Shown here: positions 45,216-54,727 of the stretch, one piece after another
Position numbering within the stretch: the first letter of the stretch is position 1
Layout of the letters: every line of letters begins with the position of its first letter
Assembly (NCBI GenBank): GCA_001465935.1
Contig: LNKV01000038.1
Span: forward strand, 70,176-134,175
DNA from: Clarireedia homoeocarpa
Taxonomy: Eukaryota; Ascomycota; Leotiomycetes; Helotiales; Rutstroemiaceae
DNA length: 64,000 bases
Reading direction: 5' to 3'
Position numbers and translations under genes: made by a program
The notes under the pieces: generated by a model
Databases searched by the model: none
What the model saw: the letters and a program-made list of their open reading frames with translations, nothing else
Told to the model about the DNA's origin: nothing

Positions 45216-48200
45216 TCAAGGCCGAACATCCATTTCGTCATCCCTCATATGTCCAGTTGATGCAGTCGTGATTCCATTCGAGAGTATAGGCGACGCTCCA
45301 GCTGTCTCGGAGCCAGGATCTGGATGTTGGCCTTCGCCGTTAACTGATTTAGATTTGTCGGAGCGTGGAGGAGTAATGCCATTGACTTGGTCATGATTCT
45401 GTGTTTCGATGCTGGTAGTGGGTCTTTGATACCTAGGCACCAAGTGGTAGAGCTTCTGTGCTTCTGCAAGTGCTAGGTATTCTTTATCGCTAGGAAATAC
45501 TCGAGAAAGCTCTCGCCTTGGTACTTTGTTCTCTGGAAAAGGTTGTGTACTCGTTTTCGTCTGTATTTGTAGACGTGTGATGAGTTCTCCATTGATGTAT
45601 TCCTCGGCCGCAGGCGTGAATGGGTTTTGGGGTCCGTAACTGGGATCCTGAGAAAACTTTCCTGGGTGCGGGGGCCAACTCCACGGCTCTCCAAGCTCTC
45701 GGTAATTGACCGTAATCTTGACGCCACGCAGATGAGGAAAGTTAGGTACGACGAACATGAATTCAGAAACCTAGAAGTTATAAGCGAAAGATACCTGGGG
45801 CGAAGGGCTATAGAAGACTCACCTTTACGAAAAAAAGGTCAAGCGCAATAAACAATGGTTCGGCTTTTTCGGCGAGTAGATAATCCGGACCACGCTCGGA
45901 GAATGGTATGTAAGAGAGGATCTCTCTAACAGCAGCACATGAATATTTCCCGTTCTCAAAGGCCCAAATGGATTGCTTAGTGGATCTCGACAAAGGTATC
46001 CGATCCCAGGCAGTGTCTGAATAAAAGTTAGTCTTACGCAAGGGGTGTAGTTTGCGTTACGCACATCTTGATAATTCCAAGTCCTTTTCACCGAGCAGCA
46101 GCGCAACGTCTGTGTTTAATAACCATTGTTCCCGGGCATGAGGTTGGCCTGTAGCCTCCGGCACGATGGTATCATATCGGTAACCTTCCACCGAGCTGAA
46201 CAAGGCTGCTATCTTTGGGTCTGTCGGGTCTGGATATTGATCAAACCATCTCAAAAGAAGGGGTAGATTGGACAGCCTTGTTAATTCTTGTTGCCGAGCA
46301 ATTCTTTCTCTTTCAAGGCGTTGTTGTTCTTGAGCGGCAGCTTGTCTCTGCTCCTGCTTCTCTCGCTCAATCCGCTTCTGCTCATTGTATAGTCGTTTCT
46401 GCTCTGCCCTGTCACGCTCCTCCTGTGCATGGCGCGCCTTTCGATCCTCTTCCTCCTGCAATTGCCTTGCGGTTTCCTCTTCTCTTGCCAACTTTTCTTG
46501 TGCCTCTTTAGCTTCTTTCTCTTCCTTCGCCTCCTTTGCTTCTCGCGCTTCTTGCGCCTCCTTCGCTTCTTTTGCCTCCTTCGCTTCTTTTGCTTCCTTG
46601 GCTTCTTTTGCCTCCTTAGCTTCTTGCGCCTCTCTGAGTTCTCTGGCCTCTTGAGCCTGTTTGAGCTCTCTGGCATCCTTGGCCGCCTTGGCTTGCCTTG
46701 CTTCTTCCGCTTCTTTGGCAAGTTTCGCTTCTCTAGCCTCACGCGCATCTTGTGCTTCGCGTGCTATTCTTGCTTGTTTCTTTCGCTCCAAGTCGGCCGC
46801 TTGTGCCAGCTCCCTCTTCTTAATCGCCTCCGCTTCCTCATTTTCTTTATTCGGCCGTACTTCAAGCTCCCCTGGACTCTTCGCTGGAGCCTTTGGTGGA
46901 GTACTCCGCGCGGCGGATTTCTGAATGGATTTCTCGTGGGCTGTCAAATCCGTAGTGGAACTTGAACGATCAGGCGAGGGACTGTGTGTGCTCTCGTCTT
47001 TACCTGCTGAATTTTGACTACTCTCAAGTTTGCGGCGCTTGATTGGAACATCATCGGCTTCAAAGGCAGCGAGCATCTCATGCATACCTGAACGAGGTGG
47101 CGTAGCGCTCTGGCGTTGTCGTTTGGTAGGACTTTTATCATTTCGGATGGAAGAAAGTCTATCCTTCGAAATCTCACGCTTCACGCTGGGCGTTCTGTCG
47201 GACACGTGTTTCTCAGGTCTATCAGATGATACCTCTCCACTAGTAGGTCGTTGTTTCGAATTTTCAGTACCAGGTGGGCTCGGTCGTGCAACGCTGTGTC
47301 TACTAGACTTATTTTCTGATTCTTTCGGTTCTTCCTGAGTGTGTCGATCCTTGACTGAAACTGTGGAGATAGTTGAAGCAACACTTCCGCGTCTCTTTTC
47401 ACGTTCTCCTTTGAGTTCCTTCCCAGATACAAGCTTGCGTCGTGGCTTCATGGGCTCATTTTCTGATGACATTGCAGCGGCATCAGACTCGGACCGTTTT
47501 GGGGCTTGTAGTTTCCTCCTAGGCGGGCCAAGAGGAGTGCTTTCTGCATCTGAAGTTGCCAATGAGTTGTGACTTTCCTCCTTCCTTGGGCGTCCAGGCC
47601 CTCTTCTGGCTTGGCTTTGAGCATCTTGCCGTTGACTTATGGACGAGCTACTCCTATGTTGACTTCTTCGTGCTTCCAGATTCCTATCTGCATTTCTGGA
47701 GCGGCTCCTCCTTCGCGAGGGGGAAGAATGGTCACGCTCAGCTCTGGAGGATCTCTTAGAATCGCGGCCACGTTCCGTATCTCTATAAGCTTTCGGAGAG
47801 CGATTCTTTGGAGGGGAGGCTTTGGCAGGCTTATAGTTGTGGTATGCTTGCTTGAGCGCCTCGACCTCGGCTTCGTAATTGGGGCCAGCTCTCTCTTGGG
47901 CAATTTCATAATAAGTCTTATTATCCCAACGCTTAGTAGGGTCAAAATTGCCTGAAAGTAACAGATTGATGGTCGAAATGCTTCCACGACCAATTGCACA
48001 CAACATAGGGGTCGAATATCCTAGCTTCTCGCCTTTCAAGGGCTCGGGATCAGGGTCGTTTCCACCAAGGGCAAGGAGGAACTCTACTGCATCGGAATGA
48101 CCAGCTTTTGCGGCGATAAGGACGGACTTGGGGTCTTTCTGGCCACCGTTAATGTCGAGCCATTTATTAATATCTTCCAAATTATTTCGGCGGCAAGCTT

Positions 48201-49914
48201 CCCTGAGGGCTTCCACATCCTTGTAATCTTTATAGAGCGCTCGATCACTAGTCTTTGCGAGTCGTGCAGTCCCTACCTTGCGGCTGGAGTACCCAGTGCC
48301 GGGTAAATCATACGTAGGACTGTGACGAGGACTCTGTTTGGGGTGAGAAAGTCGATCCATATTTTCATCTGGGGTTTGGTCGCCCGCAGCACGTGCAGAT
48401 GAGTCACTCTTCTTCTTTGCCGACTCAATTAGTTGCTGCATTTCTTCCATCTCCTCTTTATCACCACGGTAATTTCCGGCCAAATCGATTGGCTCATCAC
48501 CTTGTTTATTGGTCTTACGGGGATTGGCACCTGCATCCAGAAGCAATTTAACAACCTCGACATGGCCATTTTCTATCGCATCGTGGAGCGGCGTGTCACC
48601 CCCTAGATTAACGGCATCAATAGAACATCCTGCGTCTAAAAGCATCTTAACAATCTCAGCATGTCCATTGATACTTGCAAAGTGAAGTGGGGTATTCAGC
48701 GCATTATCTGGTTGATTTAGATCTTGCGGTCGATCCTCGAGCCGAGATTTTGCAATTTCGTAGACGCCTTTCGAAGATGCTCTTGCTAAAAGTGTTTGGC
48801 CAGATGAGTCGACATGTCTTCTATGTGGAGCCATGTTGGCTGGGGATATCGTTGACTCTCCGGTAATAGGAGCCGCGCGATGTCGTGGTCGAGAACTTCG
48901 AGGGTGCGAACGGCCACTGGCTGAAGAATCATCAGATTGGTACTCGGTAGATTGGAGGGGCGCGGGAATGCGCTTTTTCTTGTGGCTCAAACCGTGGGTA
49001 GATTTCGAAGGAAGTTGTGTAGAACTACTCCGCTTATGAGAGCGAAAATGCGGTGACTCTGATCTATCCTGTGGATCTCGAGATGAACCTTCGGCATTGG
49101 CGTCCGAAGCTGGAGTATTTTCCTTACTATGCTTAAAACCAAGGCCAGATTTGCGGATTCGTTCGACTCTCCGTCTACCTTCGTCGTGTTCATCACTAGA
49201 ATCCGAATTGGGTTGTTTCTCGCGCGGAAAGTTTCGGCCAACAGATTTGGTCTTTTCCACAGCAGCGGAACGCGATGGCGAAGGCGATTTATCGATTCCT
49301 GTCTCCGGTGCATTGGATTTCGGTAAAGAAGAGTGTCGCTTTTCGCGAGGGAAGGACTGCCTTCCATTCTCATTTTGACGTTGATTTGGTTCCAATGCTT
49401 CTACAGCTGCAAGCTTGGGACGTTTCCGTTTGCCTAGATGACTTCCATTTTGAGAAAGTGCTTCCTGTGACGTACCTTCCCTCTTCCTCAATTCCGGAGA
49501 ATCCCTGATACCATCATCATCACTTCTGTCTTCATGCTTTATCGACTTTCGGATTTTCGAGGGCGAGTGTCCATCTTTACCTGGCAGCACGATTGTTTCG
49601 GCTTCCGAATCACTCTTGACGTCGACATCCTCGTGAGGCGCATCAGGCATATCGCTGTCCATTGTCGGTTCTTTAACAATCACCGGTGGGGATGATTTGA
49701 GGCTTGTAGGGCTCTGGCTTCGCGTGGTAATTGTGTTGTTGGCTTTATCTTTACCAGCAACAAGGCTGGTTGGCAAACCGCCGTGTTTTGTAGCCGTTCG
49801 TCCATCATTGTGTTGAGTGTCCATAACATCTAGCCTATGCGCCGCTGTATCCTGCAGATCATCCTGGCTAGTAATGTGAGTAGGCACTTTGACTATGTCT
49901 TTTGGTAAGGACAA
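45216..49914 (-). CDS. Large ankyrin-repeat protein, Set3C subunit Hos4-like
   Basis: Minus-strand exons 49914-46065, 46016-45823 and 45770-45216 give 1532 residues; introns are 48 and 52 nt. The N-terminal 390 residues are disordered, with SR/KR-rich putative nuclear signals (GKRKRPKL; KKKRIPAP). Ankyrin repeats: about 405-475 (NTPLHFASINGHAEIVKMLL, then DTPLHDAIENGHVEVVKLLL) and a weaker set about 560-660. A long basic/Ser-rich stretch precedes a charged helix of tandem EAK units (about 1050-1145). The C-terminal block (about 1205-1400, LPLLLRWFDQYPDPTDPKIA, then TAWDRIPLSRSTKQSIWAF) is the conserved part shared by fungal Hos4-type proteins. Hos4 belongs to the Set3 histone-deacetylase complex in yeast. 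The ankyrin and C-terminal match is by recall, so the name is tentative; the nuclear role is inferred. Confidence 0.78.
46490..46770 (-). repeat. Tandem EAK-type coding repeat (charged helix) in the Hos4-like gene
   Basis: In the coding strand the triplets for Glu-Ala-Lys recur in short blocks, KEAKEAKEAKEAKEA in protein form, with EAQ, EAR and EEK variants. On the plus strand this appears as GCCTCCTTCGCTTCTTTT-like units. The alternation of acidic and basic residues at i/i+3-4 positions fits a long single alpha-helix or coiled coil. Confidence 0.85.
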
Positions 49915-51094
49915 GGAGGATCATCCGAGTCCTTAAGAGGTAGGAGGGTAATTGAACGAAGGCGCAGTATTCAATGTCGTCGTGGGAAGAGTGAATGTCG
50001 AAATCTATGTCAGTTAATCATTAGAAGAAGATCGATACAATATCATTAAGGTCGTAATCGTTTGATCGTGTGATTGATATGTTGATGATTTATTGTTGGA
50101 AATTTAATGAATCGTCCGTCTTCATTCAATGAATGGACGGAAACGAAGGTCGAATTCAAGGCTTTCGTTTAATCTTCAAGTAACCACGCAGACGGGGCAG
50201 AGACTGGGTGACTGGCAGACACGGCTCTTCTCTTGTTCTCACTCCTCTTGGACTCTTAGTCTCGGTTCCTCTCGCTAGTCAATTAGCAGCTGCGCTAAAG
50301 ACTACGGTAGCCGGCTTCAGCCAGCGAGCCAGCTCTAAGCCGCTTTAGCTCGGGCAAACGGTGAGAGGGCAATCTATCCGGTCTATCTATCCGCATTCAC
50401 GGCGCCTGATTGGTCCAGCTGCAGTAAGCTCGATCCACGTTCCCCTATCTCGAGGAAATGTCTCATTCTGTCCCGTGGGTTGATCGAATCACATACCCCT
50501 CTTGAATCATGGCAACCTCATAAAATGGGTGGTGGTTCCGTGGTCTTCGCACATCGAGGATTGCCGTACAGAGGGACTGGCAACGCAAGACTCGTCGGAA
50601 GATTCACTCACGAGAAGGAAGAATACTGTAGCAAGGACAGGGTGAAACATGGAAGAAGGCACGACAGGCACACCACGCACGACAGGCACGACTGGCACGA
50701 CAGGCACAACACGCACAACACGCACAACAAGATTCTCCCTCCCCAGACCACTTTTTTTCTTGTCTGTAACAAATCATCGTGGTCAATCATTGTTGTGACT
50801 GCCGACTCAATCCACTTCGCATACGGGCACGGTAAAGCTGCACGAGCTGGTCGGTTGGCACACAAGTTGGTTTCGGATATTAAAAATAGATTTCAACATG
50901 ACTAACCACAAACAATCCTCTACGGCGGCTCGGTTGAAAGTCGCGTCGGAGTTGGACAATGCCAACCTCTTCTCTCACCTTCTCCTTAGGCGCAGCTACA
51001 TACAGTACTTTGTAGGTATGTCAATTTTCATTTTCACACCTTAAATCATGTCGCCATGTCGCTTTGAGTCTTGGAGCTTCCAGCTACTAACACC
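49915..51094. promoter_or_regulatory. Divergent promoter region of the Hos4-like and ALKBH6-like genes, with a minisatellite
   Basis: A 1.2-kb spacer between divergent starts. It contains A/T-rich sequence near 50030-50110, a C/T-rich patch near 50220-50290, and a CACGACAGG-type minisatellite (50654-50732). The frame 50480-50905 runs through this repeat, begins at a non-ATG codon and has no domain, so it is not called. Confidence 0.55.
50654..50732. repeat. CACGACAGG / CACAACACG minisatellite
   Basis: About eight degenerate 9-10-nt units: GCACGACAGG, GCACACCAC, GCACGACTG, GCACAACAC and similar, ending in CAACAAGATT. It lies in the promoter region upstream of the ALKBH6-like gene. Confidence 0.8.
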
Positions 51095-51939
51095 ATGCGG
51101 CGCTCCAGGTGGAAAGAACTGCTTAATGGACCGAGCGATATGGACGAGCAATTCAAACTACCAGCGTGCTTAGAAGAGGCTCGCATCAATTCTCTCCCAT
51201 CTGCAGCATTCTATATACCCAATTTCATTTCGGAAGAGGAAGAACGCATGTTATTGCACAAGGTAGGAAACATATCTATCGGCCGGGGCTCAGATGGTGG
51301 TGACTGCTATAGATCGCGACAGCCCCCAAACCCAGATGGAAACAACTATCTCATCGACGCCTCCAAACATGGCCGTCTGAATTGTCCAAAAACACCTTGT
51401 TAGATGCGCCTTTGCCTCAGTGGTTAGAAGATCCTATCATTACTCGGCTCCTTTCCATACCGAAGTCTCTTGCGGATGATGAACAGCACATTTTCAGCAA
51501 CAGTCCACATCAACGCCCGAACCACGTTCTTATCAACGAGTATCTACCAAAACAAGGCATCATGCCGCACAAAGATGGCTCCGCTTATCATCCCGTCGTC
51601 TGTACTGTTAGTCTCGGCGCGAGTTTGTGCTTGGAGATATACCGGGAGAGGGAGGACGGCACGAGAGAAGACGAGCCATGCAGTAGAATTCTGCAAGAAC
51701 CAAGAAGTCTTTTAATCACAAGCAACGAACTATACACGAACCACTACCACGGAATTGCCGAAGTCGAAGCAGATGTCAACCTCAATTCAATGACGGTCGC
51801 TAATTGGGACATTCTACGTTCGGTAGAGGAAATTATCGATGGCCAATACAAACGACACAAACGAGTGAGCCTCACTTATCGCAATGTAATCAAGGTGTCG
51901 AAATTAGGAGCTAAGCTTGGACTTTTCGGCAAGCGATGA
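51095..51939 (+). CDS. AlkB-family Fe(II)/2-oxoglutarate dioxygenase, ALKBH6-like
   Basis: Exons 51095-51262 and 51313-51939 encode 264 residues (intron 50 nt). The iron site is complete: His142-x-Asp144 in IMPHKDGSAYHP and distal His202 in TNHYHGI, followed by a basic RHKRVSLTYR segment supplying the 2-oxoglutarate-binding Arg. The ALKBH6 character is shown by SAAFYIPNFISEEEE, APKPRWKQLSHRRLQTWP and NHVLINEYLPKQGIMPHKDG. Substrate for ALKBH6 proteins is uncertain (tRNA and DNA have both been suggested). An in-frame stop at 51065 precedes the first ATG at 51095; a second in-frame ATG at 51140 (MDEQFKLPACLEE) is a plausible alternative start. Only 26 bp separate its stop from that of the convergent gene. 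Confidence 0.9.
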
Positions 51940-51965
51940 TATGGTGCTTAAAACAGTTTCGAACG

Positions 51966-52916
51966 TCAATATATGAATGGCAGCATCCTCCACCGTCCCT
52001 TCAGTTGCTCTGCCCCAAATTTTTCAACGTACCACTTCCTTGTTGAGTCTGCGGTGACGGCGAGATTGGATGCGACAAAACAAAAACCTGCCAGCATGGT
52101 TCGATTGAACAAATGGCCTTCTGGAGCTGCAGCAACTGCGATCGCAATGTATATCAAGCATTCGCTGGTATAGTGAGGACAAACGATGCGTTGAAAATGA
52201 GGGTGCCACGGAAGAGTATATTTCTTGAGCATTGCGAGATGCTCATGGCAGTCGTGCTGCACACCTGATGCTAACACGAACAGGGGAACGGCAATGAAGG
52301 TCTTCAATGAAGGCTTAGAGAACTCCACGGCGCTTAATGGATTTTCAGTGGCATTTAGTGCAGCTTTGACAATCAGTTTACGAGATAGCGACTTAGTGTA
52401 AGGAGACTTACGAGTACCCTCTATCCAAATAGACACACCTATGACAATGTAATATGCGATCCCGATCCCCCATAATCCAACCCACATCTTAGATGAAGAG
52501 GGTTTGGTGAGGGTGAGACTCTCATATAGTCTCCGACCGCCCTGAAGAGTCATCAAGGTCCATGCCAAAGCTATCTGGTTGATAGACATGGAATCCGGGG
52601 TATCTAGGTGAGAATAGGAGACAAGCAGTCTGAAAAGCCATCCACGTGTAATAATTTGAGATGCCCAGAATATTGATGATGCCACCGAGACAATATAGTA
52701 GTGCGTGAACCACGTATGAGGGACCTGTATGGAACCAATGTATTCCAGTAAACTTTGGCTTCCTTCTCCAGAGGAAGCAGTTTTTGCAGGTTTTGACGGA
52801 ATACTACGAGAGCCATAATTCATGACATGTTGCCGGAATGAAGGTATCAGAGTTCCACCTACATCAACTGCGGTTCCTAGCATAAAGAATGCTATGCAGA
52901 GACTTGAGATATCCAT
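51966..52916 (-). CDS. dfg10: Polyprenol reductase DFG10/SRD5A3-like
   Basis: ER membrane enzyme of the steroid 5-alpha-reductase family that takes part in making dolichol for N-glycosylation. Intronless, 316 residues. About six hydrophobic segments: residues 5-25, 70-95, 115-130, 143-165, 205-225 and 250-290. The C-terminal family signature is clear: HEHLAMLKKYTLPWHPHFQR, then VCPHYTSECLIYIAIAV, NLAVTADSTRKWYVEKFG and the terminal RWRMLPFIY. The C-terminal steroid-dehydrogenase domain distinguishes it from other fatty-acyl reductases such as TECR by the CPHYTSE motif. The start at 52916 is the first Met of a hydrophobic helix. It shares a 284-bp divergent promoter with DRG1. Confidence 0.9.
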   Translation of the reverse strand: MDISSLCIAFFMLGTAVDVGGTLIPSFRQHVMNYGSRSIPSKPAKTASSGEGSQSLLEYIGSIQVPHTWFTHYYIVSVASSIFWASQIITRGWLFRLLVSYSHLDTPDSMSINQIALAWTLMTLQGGRRLYESLTLTKPSSSKMWVGLWGIGIAYYIVIGVSIWIEGTRKSPYTKSLSRKLIVKAALNATENPLSAVEFSKPSLKTFIAVPLFVLASGVQHDCHEHLAMLKKYTLPWHPHFQRIVCPHYTSECLIYIAIAVAAAPEGHLFNRTMLAGFCFVASNLAVTADSTRKWYVEKFGAEQLKGRWRMLPFIY

Positions 52917-53200
52917 CGCATCGAGGTAGCAAAAATGTATGCACTCATGAAGACAACTTCCTTTTGGGAAAACACAGAAAATTGTTAGGCTATCCTATTT
53001 TATGCCTTATAAAGTAGGTATCACACCATCATAGCTGGGCTAGATTTCAAATATTTTTGATAAACGCCCCACAACTTGAATTCAAATTCATGCCACTTCG
53101 ATTCGGAATTTGAGAACCCAAATTTCATTGCGCGAACTTCTCCAGAGTACTATCACTACAATCAACGACTGACGAGGACGATCTTTAAGAATCTGCAGCC
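52917..53200. promoter_or_regulatory. Bidirectional promoter between DFG10 and DRG1
   Basis: Between divergent starts; includes TTTTATGCCTTATAAAG near 52996 and an A/T-rich ATTTCAAATATTTTTG segment near 53046. Both promoters must be here. Confidence 0.55.
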
Positions 53201-54727
53201 ATGTCTACCACCGCGGACAAGGTACCACACCCACCACACGTCAAGTGCTTTCCTGCTAATGCCCCGCTATAGATCAAAGCCATCGAAGATGAGGTATGCT
53301 CTCAAGATCAGTCGGCTCAACTTTAACATAGTTTAACCAAGCAGGTAGATGTCCAAGACCCAGAAGAATAAAGCGACCAGTTTCCATCTTGGTCAGCTAA
53401 AAGCCAAACTTGCGAAGCTCAAGCGTGAACTCTTGACTCCCACAAGCAGCGGCGGAGGAGCGGGCGTTGGTTTTGATGTTGCTCGTACAGGTGTCGCCAG
53501 TGTGGGGTTTATAGGCTTTCCCTCCGTTGGGAAAAGTACTTTGATGAGCAAACTCACTGGACAGCACTCCGAAGCTGCAGCATACGAGTTCACGACACTC
53601 ACGACGGTGCCGGGGCAAATTTTATACAATGGAGCGAAGATCCAGATTCTGGATCTGCCTGGTATTATTCAGGGTGCCAAAGATGGTAAAGGTCGAGGTC
53701 GACAAGTTATTGCAGTTGCCAAGACCTGCCATTTGATTTTCATTGTTCTCGATGTCAACAAGCCTCTCACAGACAAAAAGATCATCGAAGACGAACTGGA
53801 AGGATTTGGTATTCGAATAAACAAGTCACCTCCGAACATCGTATTCAAGAAGAAGGATAAGGGTGGTATTGCTATAACAAACACAGTTCCTATGACGCAC
53901 ATCGATCACGACGAAATCAAGGCTGTCATGAATGAGTATAAAATATCTTCAGCAGACATTGCTATTCGTTGCGATGCCACTATTGATGACTTGATCGATG
54001 TCCTCGAGGCTAAGAGTCGAAGTTATATCCCCGTTATTTATGCATTGAATAAGATCGATGCCATATCGATAGAGGAACTCGACCTCCTATACCGAATTCC
54101 GAACGCATGCCCTATATCTTCCGAACATGGATGGAACATTGATGAGTTACTAGAACAGATGTAAGTTCTTTACTCGGAAACCTATATCTGGCCTTCAGTC
54201 AAGTTGCTTTGGAAATCCAATCAAACAGTCGGATGGTCATTAATTGCCTTGTTCGTCACTATGCATGCAAGACCGGTCCTAACAGGGCTGGCGGAAATCC
54301 TCGAGTGTCGTACTTATCAGGCCGGATGCTAACAAAATTGCAGGTGGGAGAAGCTCAACCTTGTCAGAGTGTATACAAAACCTAAAGGAAAATTGCCTGA
54401 TTACACAGCGCCAGTAGTGCTACGTTCAACCAGGTGCACAGTTGAAGATTTTGTAAGCAGCTAACTTTTCCCATTGCAAGACCACGTTGCACTACATCAT
54501 GGCATAATGACTGATCGGTGAGATTAGTGTAATGCAATCCACAAGACTATAGTGGAACAATTTCGAATTGCTATTGTATATGGCAAATCTGTGAAGCACC
54601 AGCCCCAGCGTGTGGGACTAAGTCATGAGCTTGCGGATGAGGATATTAGTAAGTCATGAGTCTACGCATCGGTTGGCTCACTGGATTTGTGCTAATAGAT
54701 GTAACAGTTACTATCATCAAGCGATAG
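53201..54727 (+). CDS. rbg1: DRG1/Rbg1 developmentally regulated GTP-binding protein
   Basis: OBG/DRG-family translational GTPase that associates with ribosomes and a DFRP partner (Tma46 in yeast). Six exons: 53201-53221, 53273-53293, 53349-54160, 54344-54452, 54528-54648 and 54708-54727, giving 367 residues, the family's exact usual size. Motifs: P-loop GFPSVGKS (70-77), G3 DLPGII with a GAKDGKGRGRQV insert typical of DRG, G4 NKID, and a C-terminal TGS domain (VRVYTKPKGKLPDYTAPVVL). Exons 1, 2 and 6 are only 20-21 nt; exon joins read ADKIKAIEDEMSKTQKNKAT and DEDIITIIKR. Intron 3 (183 nt) is unusually long. The acceptor for exon 3 was set at GGTAG before ATG; another AG five bases upstream (GCAG) would break the frame. 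No missing residues. Confidence 0.95.

Noticed and set aside
46281..46748. 155-codon Arg/Lys-rich frame in the Hos4-like gene region
   Set aside because: It is the +1 shifted reading of the EAK repeat in the real gene, so its RRQKKRRR-like composition is an artefact.
50480..50905. 141-codon frame upstream of the ALKBH6-like gene
   Set aside because: Begins at TTG and runs through a minisatellite giving His/Thr/Arg repeats; no conserved features.
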